Assembly (NCBI GenBank): GCA_944382715.1
Contig: CALWNC010000005.1
Coordinates: 1 to 64,000 of the forward strand
Origin: an uncultured Clostridia bacterium
GTDB taxonomy: Bacteria; Bacillota; Clostridia; Christensenellales; UBA1242
Direction of reading: 5' to 3'
DNA: 64,000 nt
Shown here one piece after another: positions 8,170-15,195 of this stretch; the first letter of the stretch is position 1, and the number at the start of each line of letters is the position of its first letter. The position numbers and the translations under genes were made by a program. The notes under the pieces are model-generated. The model saw only the letters and a list, made by a program, of their open reading frames with translations, ran no database searches and was not told where the DNA came from.

Positions 8170-8856
8170 ATGATAAAATCAAAGGGTTGGAACTGGGAGA
8201 TTGTAGAAGAAGATGAAAGTAGTATTTGGAAAAATCCAAGCATAGAGTCGTATTATTTGCTTTGCAGGTGGAAAAGTCAAAACAAAGTTACATTTCTAGA
8301 TTTGGGCTGTGGACTTGGCAGGCACTCTATTTTATTTGGGGAAAATGGTTTTAATGTATTTTGTTTTGATATAAGTGAAGAAGCTATAAATCGTACTAAA
8401 GATTGGGCAAATCAAGAAAATTTAATTTTTGATTATAAAGTTGGGGATATGTTAAATCTCCCATATGCTGACAACAGTTTTGATTGTATGATTTGTTATA
8501 ATGTTATTTCACATTCGGATACTGAAGGTGTTAAAAAGGTCATTAGTGAGATTTATCGTGTGTTAAATGATAGTGGAGAATGTTACATTACTCTTGGGTC
8601 AAAGGAAACTTGGGGTTTTAAGCAACAAGACTGGCCAATGGTTGATGAGAATACGCGTTTACGAATGGAAAAGGGACCAGAATATGGTGTTCCTCATTTC
8701 TATGCAGACTATGATTTAATAAAAGAATTATTTAATGATTTTAAAATCTTAAAAATAAATCAAATTATTGATTATTTTGAAAATGATGGCAAATTGTTTG
8801 AAAGTTATCATTATCATATATTAGTCCAAAAGCCATCAAAATTGTCAAAAAAATAG
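8170..8856 (+). CDS. Class I SAM-dependent methyltransferase
   Basis: A 228-residue Rossmann-fold methyltransferase. Motif I, VTFLDLGCGLGRHS, at about 40-53 binds S-adenosylmethionine. The acidic residue after strand 2 is in FCFDIS, and motif IV-like ICYNVISHSD and the EIYRVLNDSGECYI helix-strand follow, as in the methyltransf_11/25 group acting on small molecules. I start it at the second ATG (8170) because the GGGAG ribosome site at 8157-8161 overlaps the first ATG (8155) and sits correctly only for the second. The substrate is unknown and the gene appears to stand alone. Confidence 0.85.
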   Translation: MIKSKGWNWEIVEEDESSIWKNPSIESYYLLCRWKSQNKVTFLDLGCGLGRHSILFGENGFNVFCFDISEEAINRTKDWANQENLIFDYKVGDMLNLPYADNSFDCMICYNVISHSDTEGVKKVISEIYRVLNDSGECYITLGSKETWGFKQQDWPMVDENTRLRMEKGPEYGVPHFYADYDLIKELFNDFKILKINQIIDYFENDGKLFESYHYHILVQKPSKLSKK

Positions 8857-9056
8857 TAAGATATAAATTTTTTGAATTAATTTTAAATATAATTTATAAA
8901 TTCTCACTTATAATTTTAGATTTAATTTAACTTATTTTTTAATTTAAATGTTTATTATTTTAATAAATATTCTGGTTATGAATTTTTATTAAAAAAATAT
9001 TAAATTTATTTTTATACATTGTTATAGGAGATTTGAACGCCTTGGAGAAAACACAT

Positions 9057-9542
9057 ATGAATAAAACACTTTTACTTGTAATTGACTTGCAAAAGAGTTT
9101 CATCAATGAAAACACGGAATTTTTGCCTCAAAAGATAGAAAGTTTAATTTCCGAAAATAAGTTTGACTCTGTTGCATTTACAAGATTTATTAATAATGTT
9201 GGAAGTGTATATACTACGAAGTTAAATTGGTTTGGTTGTATTGATGAATCCGATAGAGCAATTGTTATTGATACTAATGACAATGAAGTTTTTGATAAAA
9301 CGGTTTATACTGCATTAAATTCAAAGTTAAAAGATTATTTAATAAAAGAAAATATTGAGAAAGTTTATCTTTGTGGAATAGATAGTGAATGCTGTGTACT
9401 TAAAACAGCATTTGATATGTTTGAAGCCGGCATTGAAGTATATATTTTAAGTGAATATTGCTACAGCACACTGGGAGAAGAGCGACATTTGCAGGCAATG
9501 GAAATATTAAAAAGAAATATAGGTAAAGATTCAGTTATCTAG
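9057..9542 (+). CDS. Isochorismatase-like cysteine hydrolase
   Basis: A 161-residue cysteine hydrolase of the isochorismatase/nicotinamidase superfamily. The catalytic triad is visible: Asp10 in VIDLQKSF, Lys81 in VFDKTVYTAL and Cys113 in CGIDSECCVLKTA. Members hydrolyse nicotinamide, ureidoacrylate and related amides. It is shorter than PncA (about 210) and near the size of the small group. The start at 9057 is chosen for its GGAG site nine bases upstream; an upstream TTG (9033) is only two bases from its own GGAG. The next gene, a glutamine amidotransferase, has its own promoter. Confidence 0.85.
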   Translation: MNKTLLLVIDLQKSFINENTEFLPQKIESLISENKFDSVAFTRFINNVGSVYTTKLNWFGCIDESDRAIVIDTNDNEVFDKTVYTALNSKLKDYLIKENIEKVYLCGIDSECCVLKTAFDMFEAGIEVYILSEYCYSTLGEERHLQAMEILKRNIGKDSVI

Positions 9543-9598
9543 GATAAACTGCATTGGAAATAATTAAAATTTTTTTACAATATAGTTTTATAGTGAAA

Positions 9599-9626
9599 TT
9601 GACAAATATTGCTGGTTTGATATAAT
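9599..9626 (+). promoter_or_regulatory. Promoter for the class I glutamine amidotransferase gene
   Basis: Perfect consensus hexamers TTGACA (9599-9604) and TATAAT (9621-9626) with a 16-base spacer, about 39 bp upstream of the start codon. Confidence 0.8.
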
Positions 9627-9664
9627 TGTTTTAATAAAATATTAATAAATGGAGAAATGTAGTT

Positions 9665-10378
9665 ATGGAAAAACCAATAATAGGTATAGTTTCTAAAAAT
9701 TTAACGGTAAAGGCATATTATAATTGGCAATGGCAAAGAATAAGCGATGCAGTGCGCTGTGCTTTAAATAAAAATGGTGCAATGGTTATTGGAATTCTGC
9801 CACAAAAAGATAGTCAAGATTTTAATCAAGAAGATGAACACGATGAAAGAATAATGACTGAAAGTGAAACTCAAATGCTTGAACACTTAATTAGTATGTG
9901 TGATGGAATTGTTTTACAAGGTGGCATCACTTCACATAACTATGAAGAATACATTGCAAGGTATTGCTATGAAAATAATATTCCTTGTCTTGGAATTTGT
10001 GCAGGCTTTAATAATATGATTAGAGGTTTAGGTGGAACCACTACAAGACTTGTAGATGAAGGCAAACATAACAGACCAGATTTGGATATTGCTCACACCT
10101 GTACAGTTATAGATAAAAATTCACTCTTTTATAAATGCGTAAAAACAGACATAGTTAAGGTTAACAGTATACATAGTTACATTGCCGATGTTGTTCCAAA
10201 AGAACTTTCAGTCATCTCTAAAAGTGATGACGGACAAGTTGAAGTTGTGGAAGCAAAAAATAAGACATTTTATATGGGAATTAAATATCACCCAGAACTT
10301 TTAATAAATACAGATGAAGGACAAAATAATATTTTTAAGTTATTTGTAGAGAGTTGTGCTAAAAATAAAAATTTATAA
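9665..10378 (+). CDS. Gamma-glutamyl-GABA hydrolase-like class I glutamine amidotransferase
   Basis: A 237-residue peptidase C26 / PuuD-like class I amidotransferase fold enzyme. The oxyanion strand is GIVLQGG (81-87), the nucleophile Cys112 sits in LGICAG, and His209/Glu211 are in KYHPE, completing the triad. Family members cleave gamma-glutamyl amide bonds, for example gamma-glutamyl-GABA in putrescine breakdown. The conserved ending and length (usual range 230-250) indicate a full-length enzyme. It has its own consensus promoter and a GGAGAAATG ribosome site. No polyamine genes are adjacent, so the substrate is unproved. Confidence 0.88.
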   Translation: MEKPIIGIVSKNLTVKAYYNWQWQRISDAVRCALNKNGAMVIGILPQKDSQDFNQEDEHDERIMTESETQMLEHLISMCDGIVLQGGITSHNYEEYIARYCYENNIPCLGICAGFNNMIRGLGGTTTRLVDEGKHNRPDLDIAHTCTVIDKNSLFYKCVKTDIVKVNSIHSYIADVVPKELSVISKSDDGQVEVVEAKNKTFYMGIKYHPELLINTDEGQNNIFKLFVESCAKNKNL

Positions 10379-10430
10379 AATAATTAGTAGCTATTGAATT
10401 TTTGTGCTAGGGAAAAAGGTTTCGTGATTG

Positions 10431-10455
10431 AGCTTGTTTGTATTAATAACAAGCT
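10431..10455. other. Intergenic hairpin without a T-run
   Basis: AGCTTGTT and AACAAGCT form an eight-base stem with a nine-base loop in the 240-bp gap between the amidotransferase and aspartokinase genes. No poly-T follows, so it is at best a weak terminator or mRNA 3' end structure. Confidence 0.4.
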
Positions 10456-10578
10456 TGTTATGCTTATCTTTAAAAGCTAGTTCTATGTTAATAATTTAAT
10501 TTTAATAATAAAATTATAAAATATTCTCTAACTTTATGATAACTTATTTATAGAATTCATATAAAAGTTTTTATGTAG

Positions 10579-10608
10579 AAAAAGACCTATTTGAAAAGTA
10601 GGTCTTTT
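10579..10608 (-). terminator. Terminator after the aspartokinase gene
   Basis: A ten-base stem AAAAGACCTA / TAGGTCTTTT with T-runs on both sides, 12 bp past the aspartokinase stop on the minus strand. It can also stop transcripts arriving from the amidotransferase gene. Confidence 0.85.
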
Positions 10609-10619
10609 AAATTGCAATT

Positions 10620-11579
10620 CTAATTTTTTTCTAAAAGATTAAGCTTATCAGACAAAAGATGTAAGATTAGAATATAATTTCTTTCATCAACTAAAAATTC
10701 AACATCGTTTTTATTAATCGTGAAATTGTAAAAATTATAATCGTTTAAGATATTATTGACAGTTTTAATAATTTTATTGCGATTACTTTCGTTAGAAAAT
10801 ACAACGGTAATTTTTCTTAAACTTTCACTAGAACAAATTGAAGTAATGTCGCTTTCAAGATTGTTTACGCTGGTTCCATCTTTACTGGGCTCACTTGATG
10901 CCTTGCAGACAATTGGAGTGTTGAATTTTTTTGCAAGCACACTTGCTCTAAGGTCTAAAACTTTTGAGCCAGCTCTAACCATAGTTACCATGGTATCATA
11001 ATTTACACTTTTTAATTTTTTATAGTTACCGCTTCTAGGGTCTCCAGCAAAAATTCCGTCATAGTCTGAGTAAATTTCTGCTTGTACATTGAATACTGTG
11101 GCTATTGCAACTGCCGTTGTATCTGAACCACCTCTTCCAAGCGTTGTGATTTCGCCATCACCGTTTATTCCTTGAAATCCTGCAACAACGGCAACGACTC
11201 TTTGATCTAAACATTCACTTAATTTGCTTTTATTTAAATAGCAAACTCGTCCAGTATTGTATCCACCAAAAGTTTTTAATTCTATATCTGCACCCGAATA
11301 ACTTTTTGCGGGAACACCTATAGAATTTAGGTGCATGGCAAAAAGCGCTGACGCTTGAGTTTCTCCAGTTGATAGAAGTATTGCCAGCTCTCTATTTGAT
11401 GCCGTATTGTTACCAAAACCTTTACTGAGATTAATTAGACTATTTGTCGTGTCACCAATTGCACTTACTACAACAACAAGTTGTTTTTCTTTTTTATAAA
11501 TATTCCTTATAAATTCACATAACTTTTTAAATTTTTCTTCTGTTTCTAAACTCTTACCACCAAATTTCAAAACTCTCAT
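10620..11579 (-). CDS. lysC: Aspartate kinase, short form
   Basis: A 319-residue aspartokinase, first enzyme of the aspartate-family amino acid pathway (aspartate to 4-phosphoaspartate). KFGGKS is at residues 5-10, and GRGGSDTTA and SDYDGIFAGDPR form the nucleotide and substrate sites. The catalytic domain takes about 235 residues. Only about 80 residues of ACT-like regulatory sequence follow, whereas the usual enzyme has 400-450 residues with two ACT domains, so allosteric control is probably reduced or different. The ATG at 11579 is preferred because the conserved strand begins there; an upstream TTG (11615) adds 12 atypical residues. It is divergent from asd, which encodes the next enzyme of the pathway. 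Confidence 0.9.
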   Translation of the reverse strand: MRVLKFGGKSLETEEKFKKLCEFIRNIYKKEKQLVVVVSAIGDTTNSLINLSKGFGNNTASNRELAILLSTGETQASALFAMHLNSIGVPAKSYSGADIELKTFGGYNTGRVCYLNKSKLSECLDQRVVAVVAGFQGINGDGEITTLGRGGSDTTAVAIATVFNVQAEIYSDYDGIFAGDPRSGNYKKLKSVNYDTMVTMVRAGSKVLDLRASVLAKKFNTPIVCKASSEPSKDGTSVNNLESDITSICSSESLRKITVVFSNESNRNKIIKTVNNILNDYNFYNFTINKNDVEFLVDERNYILILHLLSDKLNLLEKN

Positions 11580-11650
11580 ATTATAAAATATGAAGCTTTT
11601 CAAATTTTGTAACAAATTGATTGCTTAAAATTTAAATTAAGGAGAGTATT

Positions 11651-12613
11651 ATGAGAAAAATTGATGTTGCAATAGTAGGTGCAAGTGGACTTGTAGGTGA
11701 AAAGATTATACAGATTTTAGAAGAAGAAAATTTAATTGAAAATATGAACATTGCACTTTATGTATCAAATAAAAGTGCTGGCAAAGAAATACTTATTGAA
11801 AATAAAATGCATAGATTAGTTTTTCTGGACGAGGGAGCATTAGAAAGAAAGTTTGATATAGTCTTTTTTTCTGCAGGAGATGAAATAAGTAGTCTTTGGG
11901 TACCAAGATTTGCAGAAAAGGGAGCCTTTGTAATAGATAATTCAAATGCATTTAGACACTTAGAGGGTGTTCCACTAGTTATCCCAGAGATAAATATAGA
12001 TAAGGTTAGTAAAAATAGCAAGATTATAGCAAACCCAAATTGTTCTACCATAGAACTGGCAATAGTAATAAATGCACTATCAAAAATTTATGAGATAAAA
12101 AAAATTATTGTTAGTACTTATCAATCGGTTAGTGGAGCAGGAAAAGGAGCACTTTCTGACCTAAAAAATAATACTAAATTTGAAATTCCACAAGGAATTT
12201 GTGGTAATGTAATTCCACGAATTGGTAGTTTAAGTGAAAATGGTTTTTGTACAGAAGAAAACAAAATTATGTTTGAACTTAATAAAATTTTGAATAAAAA
12301 TTATTCAATTTGTGCATCTACTGCAAGAGTTCCAATTCCATATTGTCACACTGAAAGTGTTTATGTAAAATTAACTGAAAATGTAAATTTAGAAGATATT
12401 ATGAAAGAACTTTACAAAGAAAATATTATTTTTAACGAAGATATTGCACTTTCTAGTGAACTTGCTGACAAAAATGAGGTTGCAGTATGCAGGCTTAGAA
12501 AATTCTCAGAAAATGAAATAGCATTTTTTGTGGTTGCAGACAATTTAAGAAGGGGAGCAAGTTACAATGCTGTTTTAATAGCCAAGCACATTATAAACAA
12601 GTTTTTAAATTAA
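11651..12613 (+). CDS. asd: Aspartate-semialdehyde dehydrogenase
   Basis: A 320-residue NADP-dependent enzyme that reduces 4-phosphoaspartate to aspartate semialdehyde, feeding lysine, diaminopimelate, threonine and methionine synthesis. The nucleotide-binding motif VGASGLVG is at 9-16. The catalytic Cys131 lies in NPNCST, followed by the STYQSVSGAGKGAL loop and the RVPIPYCHTESV region with the catalytic His. The length is close to the usual 330-350. The ribosome site is AAGGAG. The divergent neighbour is aspartokinase; the short shared spacer (about 70 bp) must hold both promoters and leaves no room for a lysine riboswitch. Confidence 0.95.
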   Translation: MRKIDVAIVGASGLVGEKIIQILEEENLIENMNIALYVSNKSAGKEILIENKMHRLVFLDEGALERKFDIVFFSAGDEISSLWVPRFAEKGAFVIDNSNAFRHLEGVPLVIPEINIDKVSKNSKIIANPNCSTIELAIVINALSKIYEIKKIIVSTYQSVSGAGKGALSDLKNNTKFEIPQGICGNVIPRIGSLSENGFCTEENKIMFELNKILNKNYSICASTARVPIPYCHTESVYVKLTENVNLEDIMKELYKENIIFNEDIALSSELADKNEVAVCRLRKFSENEIAFFVVADNLRRGASYNAVLIAKHIINKFLN

Positions 12614-12630
12614 TGGCGTGGCATTAATTT
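12607..12630 (+). terminator. Weak terminator overlapping the asd stop codon
   Basis: A nine-base AT-rich stem AAATTAATG / CATTAATTT with a six-base loop and a short T tail. Confidence 0.4.
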
Positions 12631-12717
12631 ATGTCAAGTTTTAATTAATAATTTTAACATATTCACAACTTTTATCTTCATTTTTTATAAATCTTACTGT
12701 TTTCAATATTAATTTAA

Positions 12718-12746
12718 TTGTTAAATAGACAAAATTATATTATAAT
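12718..12746 (+). promoter_or_regulatory. Promoter for the SHOCT membrane protein gene
   Basis: TTGTTA (12718-12723) and TATAAT (12741-12746) with a 17-base spacer, about 50 bp upstream of the start. Confidence 0.65.
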
Positions 12747-12797
12747 AAAATTATAAAAAGCAAATACTAATATAGATATTTTTAGTTGGAGGCTACT

Positions 12798-13598
12798 ATG
12801 ATTGAGAAAAGTAAGATAAAAAGGGGAATTTCTATTTTTTCAATTGTTGGAGTTTGTATAATTGTTGCCGTCTTAGTTTTTGGCGCAATGAAAGTTTTTA
12901 AATTGAACTCTGTAATTGTTGAAATTCTTGGAATTATTGCAATCTTATGTCTTTCTTGTATATTTGCAGGACCTTGGATTGATAGATTAGAACAAAAGAA
13001 AAGCAAAATAATTTCCATTGTTTTTTTGAGTATAATTGGAGTGTGTTTAATTCTTTGGATAATATGCTGGATTATGATGATGAATGCAATTAAAAAAGAC
13101 ACGACTCTTAGCACTGTTAGCTATAATTTAATTAGAATAAGTTTTATAATTACGATACAATTTTTGGTTGCCTCAACGATTTCTTATGTTTTAGTTAAGT
13201 ATAAAAAGACGATGATACCATTTCAGATAATCACATATGTAAGTAATCTTTACATTGATTTTTATTTTACATATTTAATAATTTCTCTTAACATTATTGA
13301 TGGAACTTTAAAATTTACTGGAAATTCATTTATTGTTGGAAATAGAGTAATGCTTTCACTTTTGATAATTGCACTAATATATGTGTTCATTTCAAATGTT
13401 GTCGTTAAAGCAAATGAAAAAAGAAAGCTTGATAATATAATTAATTCTAATAATGATAGTGAAACAAGTTTAAAGCAAGAAATTTCAAATCAAAGTCCTG
13501 ATGAGCGATTAAAGAAGCTAAAAAAGATGTTAGATGACGGATTAATTACAATAGATGAATATGAAAGTAAAAAGAGTGAGATTTTAAAAGATTTGTAA
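12798..13598 (+). CDS. Multi-pass membrane protein with C-terminal SHOCT domain
   Basis: A 266-residue protein with about six hydrophobic segments in the first 210 residues. A short charged linker and a C-terminal SHOCT (short C-terminal oligomerisation) motif follow, with the pattern ERLKKLKKMLDDGLITIDEY. SHOCT motifs are thought to promote oligomerisation and are often the last element of membrane proteins. The ATG at 12798 is used because GGAGG lies six bases upstream; a TTG at 12786 overlaps that ribosome site. It has its own promoter and a strong terminator, so it is monocistronic. The function of the membrane part is unknown. Confidence 0.75.
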   Translation: MIEKSKIKRGISIFSIVGVCIIVAVLVFGAMKVFKLNSVIVEILGIIAILCLSCIFAGPWIDRLEQKKSKIISIVFLSIIGVCLILWIICWIMMMNAIKKDTTLSTVSYNLIRISFIITIQFLVASTISYVLVKYKKTMIPFQIITYVSNLYIDFYFTYLIISLNIIDGTLKFTGNSFIVGNRVMLSLLIIALIYVFISNVVVKANEKRKLDNIINSNNDSETSLKQEISNQSPDERLKKLKKMLDDGLITIDEYESKKSEILKDL

Positions 13599-13601
13599 CA
13601 T

Positions 13602-13630
13602 AATACTTTGCCTTAGGGCAAAGTATTTTT
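13602..13630 (+). terminator. Terminator after the SHOCT protein gene
   Basis: An eleven-base perfect stem AATACTTTGCC / GGCAAAGTATT with a TTAG loop and a T tail. Confidence 0.88.
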
Positions 13631-13656
13631 ATGTTAAAAATTAACAAATATTTAAA

Positions 13657-13685
13657 TTGATTTTTTACTTAATTTTTAATACAAT
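13657..13685 (+). promoter_or_regulatory. Promoter for the RsgI-like lipoprotein gene
   Basis: TTGATT (13657-13662) and TACAAT (13680-13685), 17-base spacer, just upstream of an AGGAGG ribosome site. Confidence 0.6.
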
Positions 13686-13705
13686 AAAATTAGGAGGATA
13701 AGCCT

Positions 13706-14902
13706 ATGAAGATTAAAAAATTTTTTTGCTTTTGCATAACGGCAATGATTTGCTTAGGCAGTTTTATGTTTGTTGGCTGTGGCAATAAACAAACAAGTAA
13801 TGCCAGTGCTACAACTGTTATGAATATGTCCATTAATCCCGAAGTTGAGTTTATTTTAGATGGGGACGGAAAAGTAATAACAGTTAATGCTTTAAATGAA
13901 GATGGTAATTTGATAATTGCTTCGTCTTATTTTGACGACATTGTTGGTAAGTCTGCTCAAGAGGCTGGTACGATTTTTGTGCAGGCATCAAAAGATTATG
14001 GTTTTATTGTTTCTGGTAATTTTCAAACAGAAGATGCAGAAATTGAAGTTTCTTTCTCAGCAGACGATGAAACAATTAATTCTATGTATGAAAATTTAAA
14101 GGAAAACATAGAAAATTTTCTATCAACTGAAAATATCACAGCAACCATAACAAAAGCTGAACAAATTACAAAAGAAAAACTACAAGAACTTGTTGAAGAA
14201 TGTGCACCATATCTTGAAAAAGCTGAAATTGTTGCAATGGAACAGGCAGAACTCATTCGTGAGCTGGCAAATTCTCGAAAAGAAACGGCAGAATTTTATT
14301 CTCAGCAGTTAAAGAAAGCTTACTATGATTCAAAGGCATATGTATTAGAGCAGGCAGAGTTTGAAGCGCTTAAAGAACATTTGACTGAGATTCAAAAAGT
14401 TGCATTCGAAATTGAATACTTTACATATACTCAATCAATTGAAGCAATTGAAACAATTAGGCTTAACTATCTTGTTGGTGAAAATAGTACATATCAAAGG
14501 GCGCTTAACACACTTCGTGAAAGAAAGGCTGAATACCTGGCATTTAGAGAAGAATTATCAAAACTTTCAGAAAATGAGATTAATGAATTGGCACTTAGAC
14601 AGCTAGAAAACCTAGAAAGTGCATTTGAAAAAGCCGAGGACGCACTTATAGAAGCAAATGAAAGTGTTGTTACAATGCTAGATACGGCAAAAGAAAGCAT
14701 TGAACAAAATCATAGCAGAGTAATGGAACAACTTCAAAGTTTAAATTCATCAAGTTATGTAAGTGAAATTTCGGCAAAACAACAAGAGAAATTAAATGAG
14801 TTTTATACAAATTTTGAAAATACTTATAAATCGGCAAAAGATGCTATTAATCAAAATATTAAAAACTTTCAAACTGCAGTAAAAGGTGAAAGTTCAAATT
14901 AA
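13706..14902 (+). CDS. Lipoprotein with RsgI-like domain and long helical tail
   Basis: A 398-residue secreted lipoprotein. A signal peptide ends in the lipobox FVGC, with Cys25 the predicted lipidated residue. Residues about 38-125 (MNMSINPEVEFILDGDGKV, then NALNEDG) resemble the extracytoplasmic domain of anti-sigma-I factors of the RsgI family. Residues about 130-395 are almost wholly helical, rich in Glu, Ala and Lys, and probably form a coiled coil or helical bundle. Unlike true RsgI it has no N-terminal cytoplasmic anti-sigma segment and no sigI gene is adjacent, so a sensing or cell-wall role is only a guess. Own promoter, AGGAGG site and terminator. Confidence 0.75.
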   Translation: MKIKKFFCFCITAMICLGSFMFVGCGNKQTSNASATTVMNMSINPEVEFILDGDGKVITVNALNEDGNLIIASSYFDDIVGKSAQEAGTIFVQASKDYGFIVSGNFQTEDAEIEVSFSADDETINSMYENLKENIENFLSTENITATITKAEQITKEKLQELVEECAPYLEKAEIVAMEQAELIRELANSRKETAEFYSQQLKKAYYDSKAYVLEQAEFEALKEHLTEIQKVAFEIEYFTYTQSIEAIETIRLNYLVGENSTYQRALNTLRERKAEYLAFREELSKLSENEINELALRQLENLESAFEKAEDALIEANESVVTMLDTAKESIEQNHSRVMEQLQSLNSSSYVSEISAKQQEKLNEFYTNFENTYKSAKDAINQNIKNFQTAVKGESSN

Positions 14903-14983
14903 ATTGAATTTTTTGCATTGCAAAGGCATATTAAATTTTAGGATTTAAGGCTATGTAATCTTTGAGAAATCCGAAAAAAGTTA

Positions 14984-15013
14984 GGCGAATCAAATTTTGA
15001 TTCGTCTTTTTTT
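14984..15013 (+). terminator. Terminator after the lipoprotein gene
   Basis: GGCGAATCAAA pairs with TTTGATTCGTC (one G-T pair) and is followed by TTTTTTT, about 80 bp after the stop. Confidence 0.85.
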
Positions 15014-15133
15014 ATGGAATAAAAAAATTAAAACTGAGTAAATTAACAAATTTATTTTTAAGAAAAATAGCATTTTTTACGGGAAATTGGTGCACGTTTA
15101 GATTTATAACTAAAAAGTAAAAATATGAATAAA

Positions 15134-15178
15134 TTCGACATAAATTTACATTTTTGTATTTTAAGAAGTGGTTATAAT
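15134..15178 (+). promoter_or_regulatory. Spo0A-type promoter of spoIIE
   Basis: TTCGACA (15134-15140) is the exact reverse complement of the Spo0A box TGTCGAA. It is followed by TTTACA (15145-15150) and TATAAT (15173-15178) with a 22-base spacer. Spo0A-activated sigma-A promoters of the spoIIG/spoIIE type in Bacillus subtilis have this unusual long spacer with a 0A box at the -35 region. The inferred start (near 15185) leaves a leader of only about 11 bases before the ATG. Confidence 0.65.
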
Positions 15179-15195
15179 TTTACTATTATATTGGT

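Noticed and set aside
11580-11650. A possible lysine riboswitch between the divergent aspartokinase and asd genes
   Set aside because: The gap is only about 70 bp, far too short for the lysine aptamer, and shows no stem pattern.
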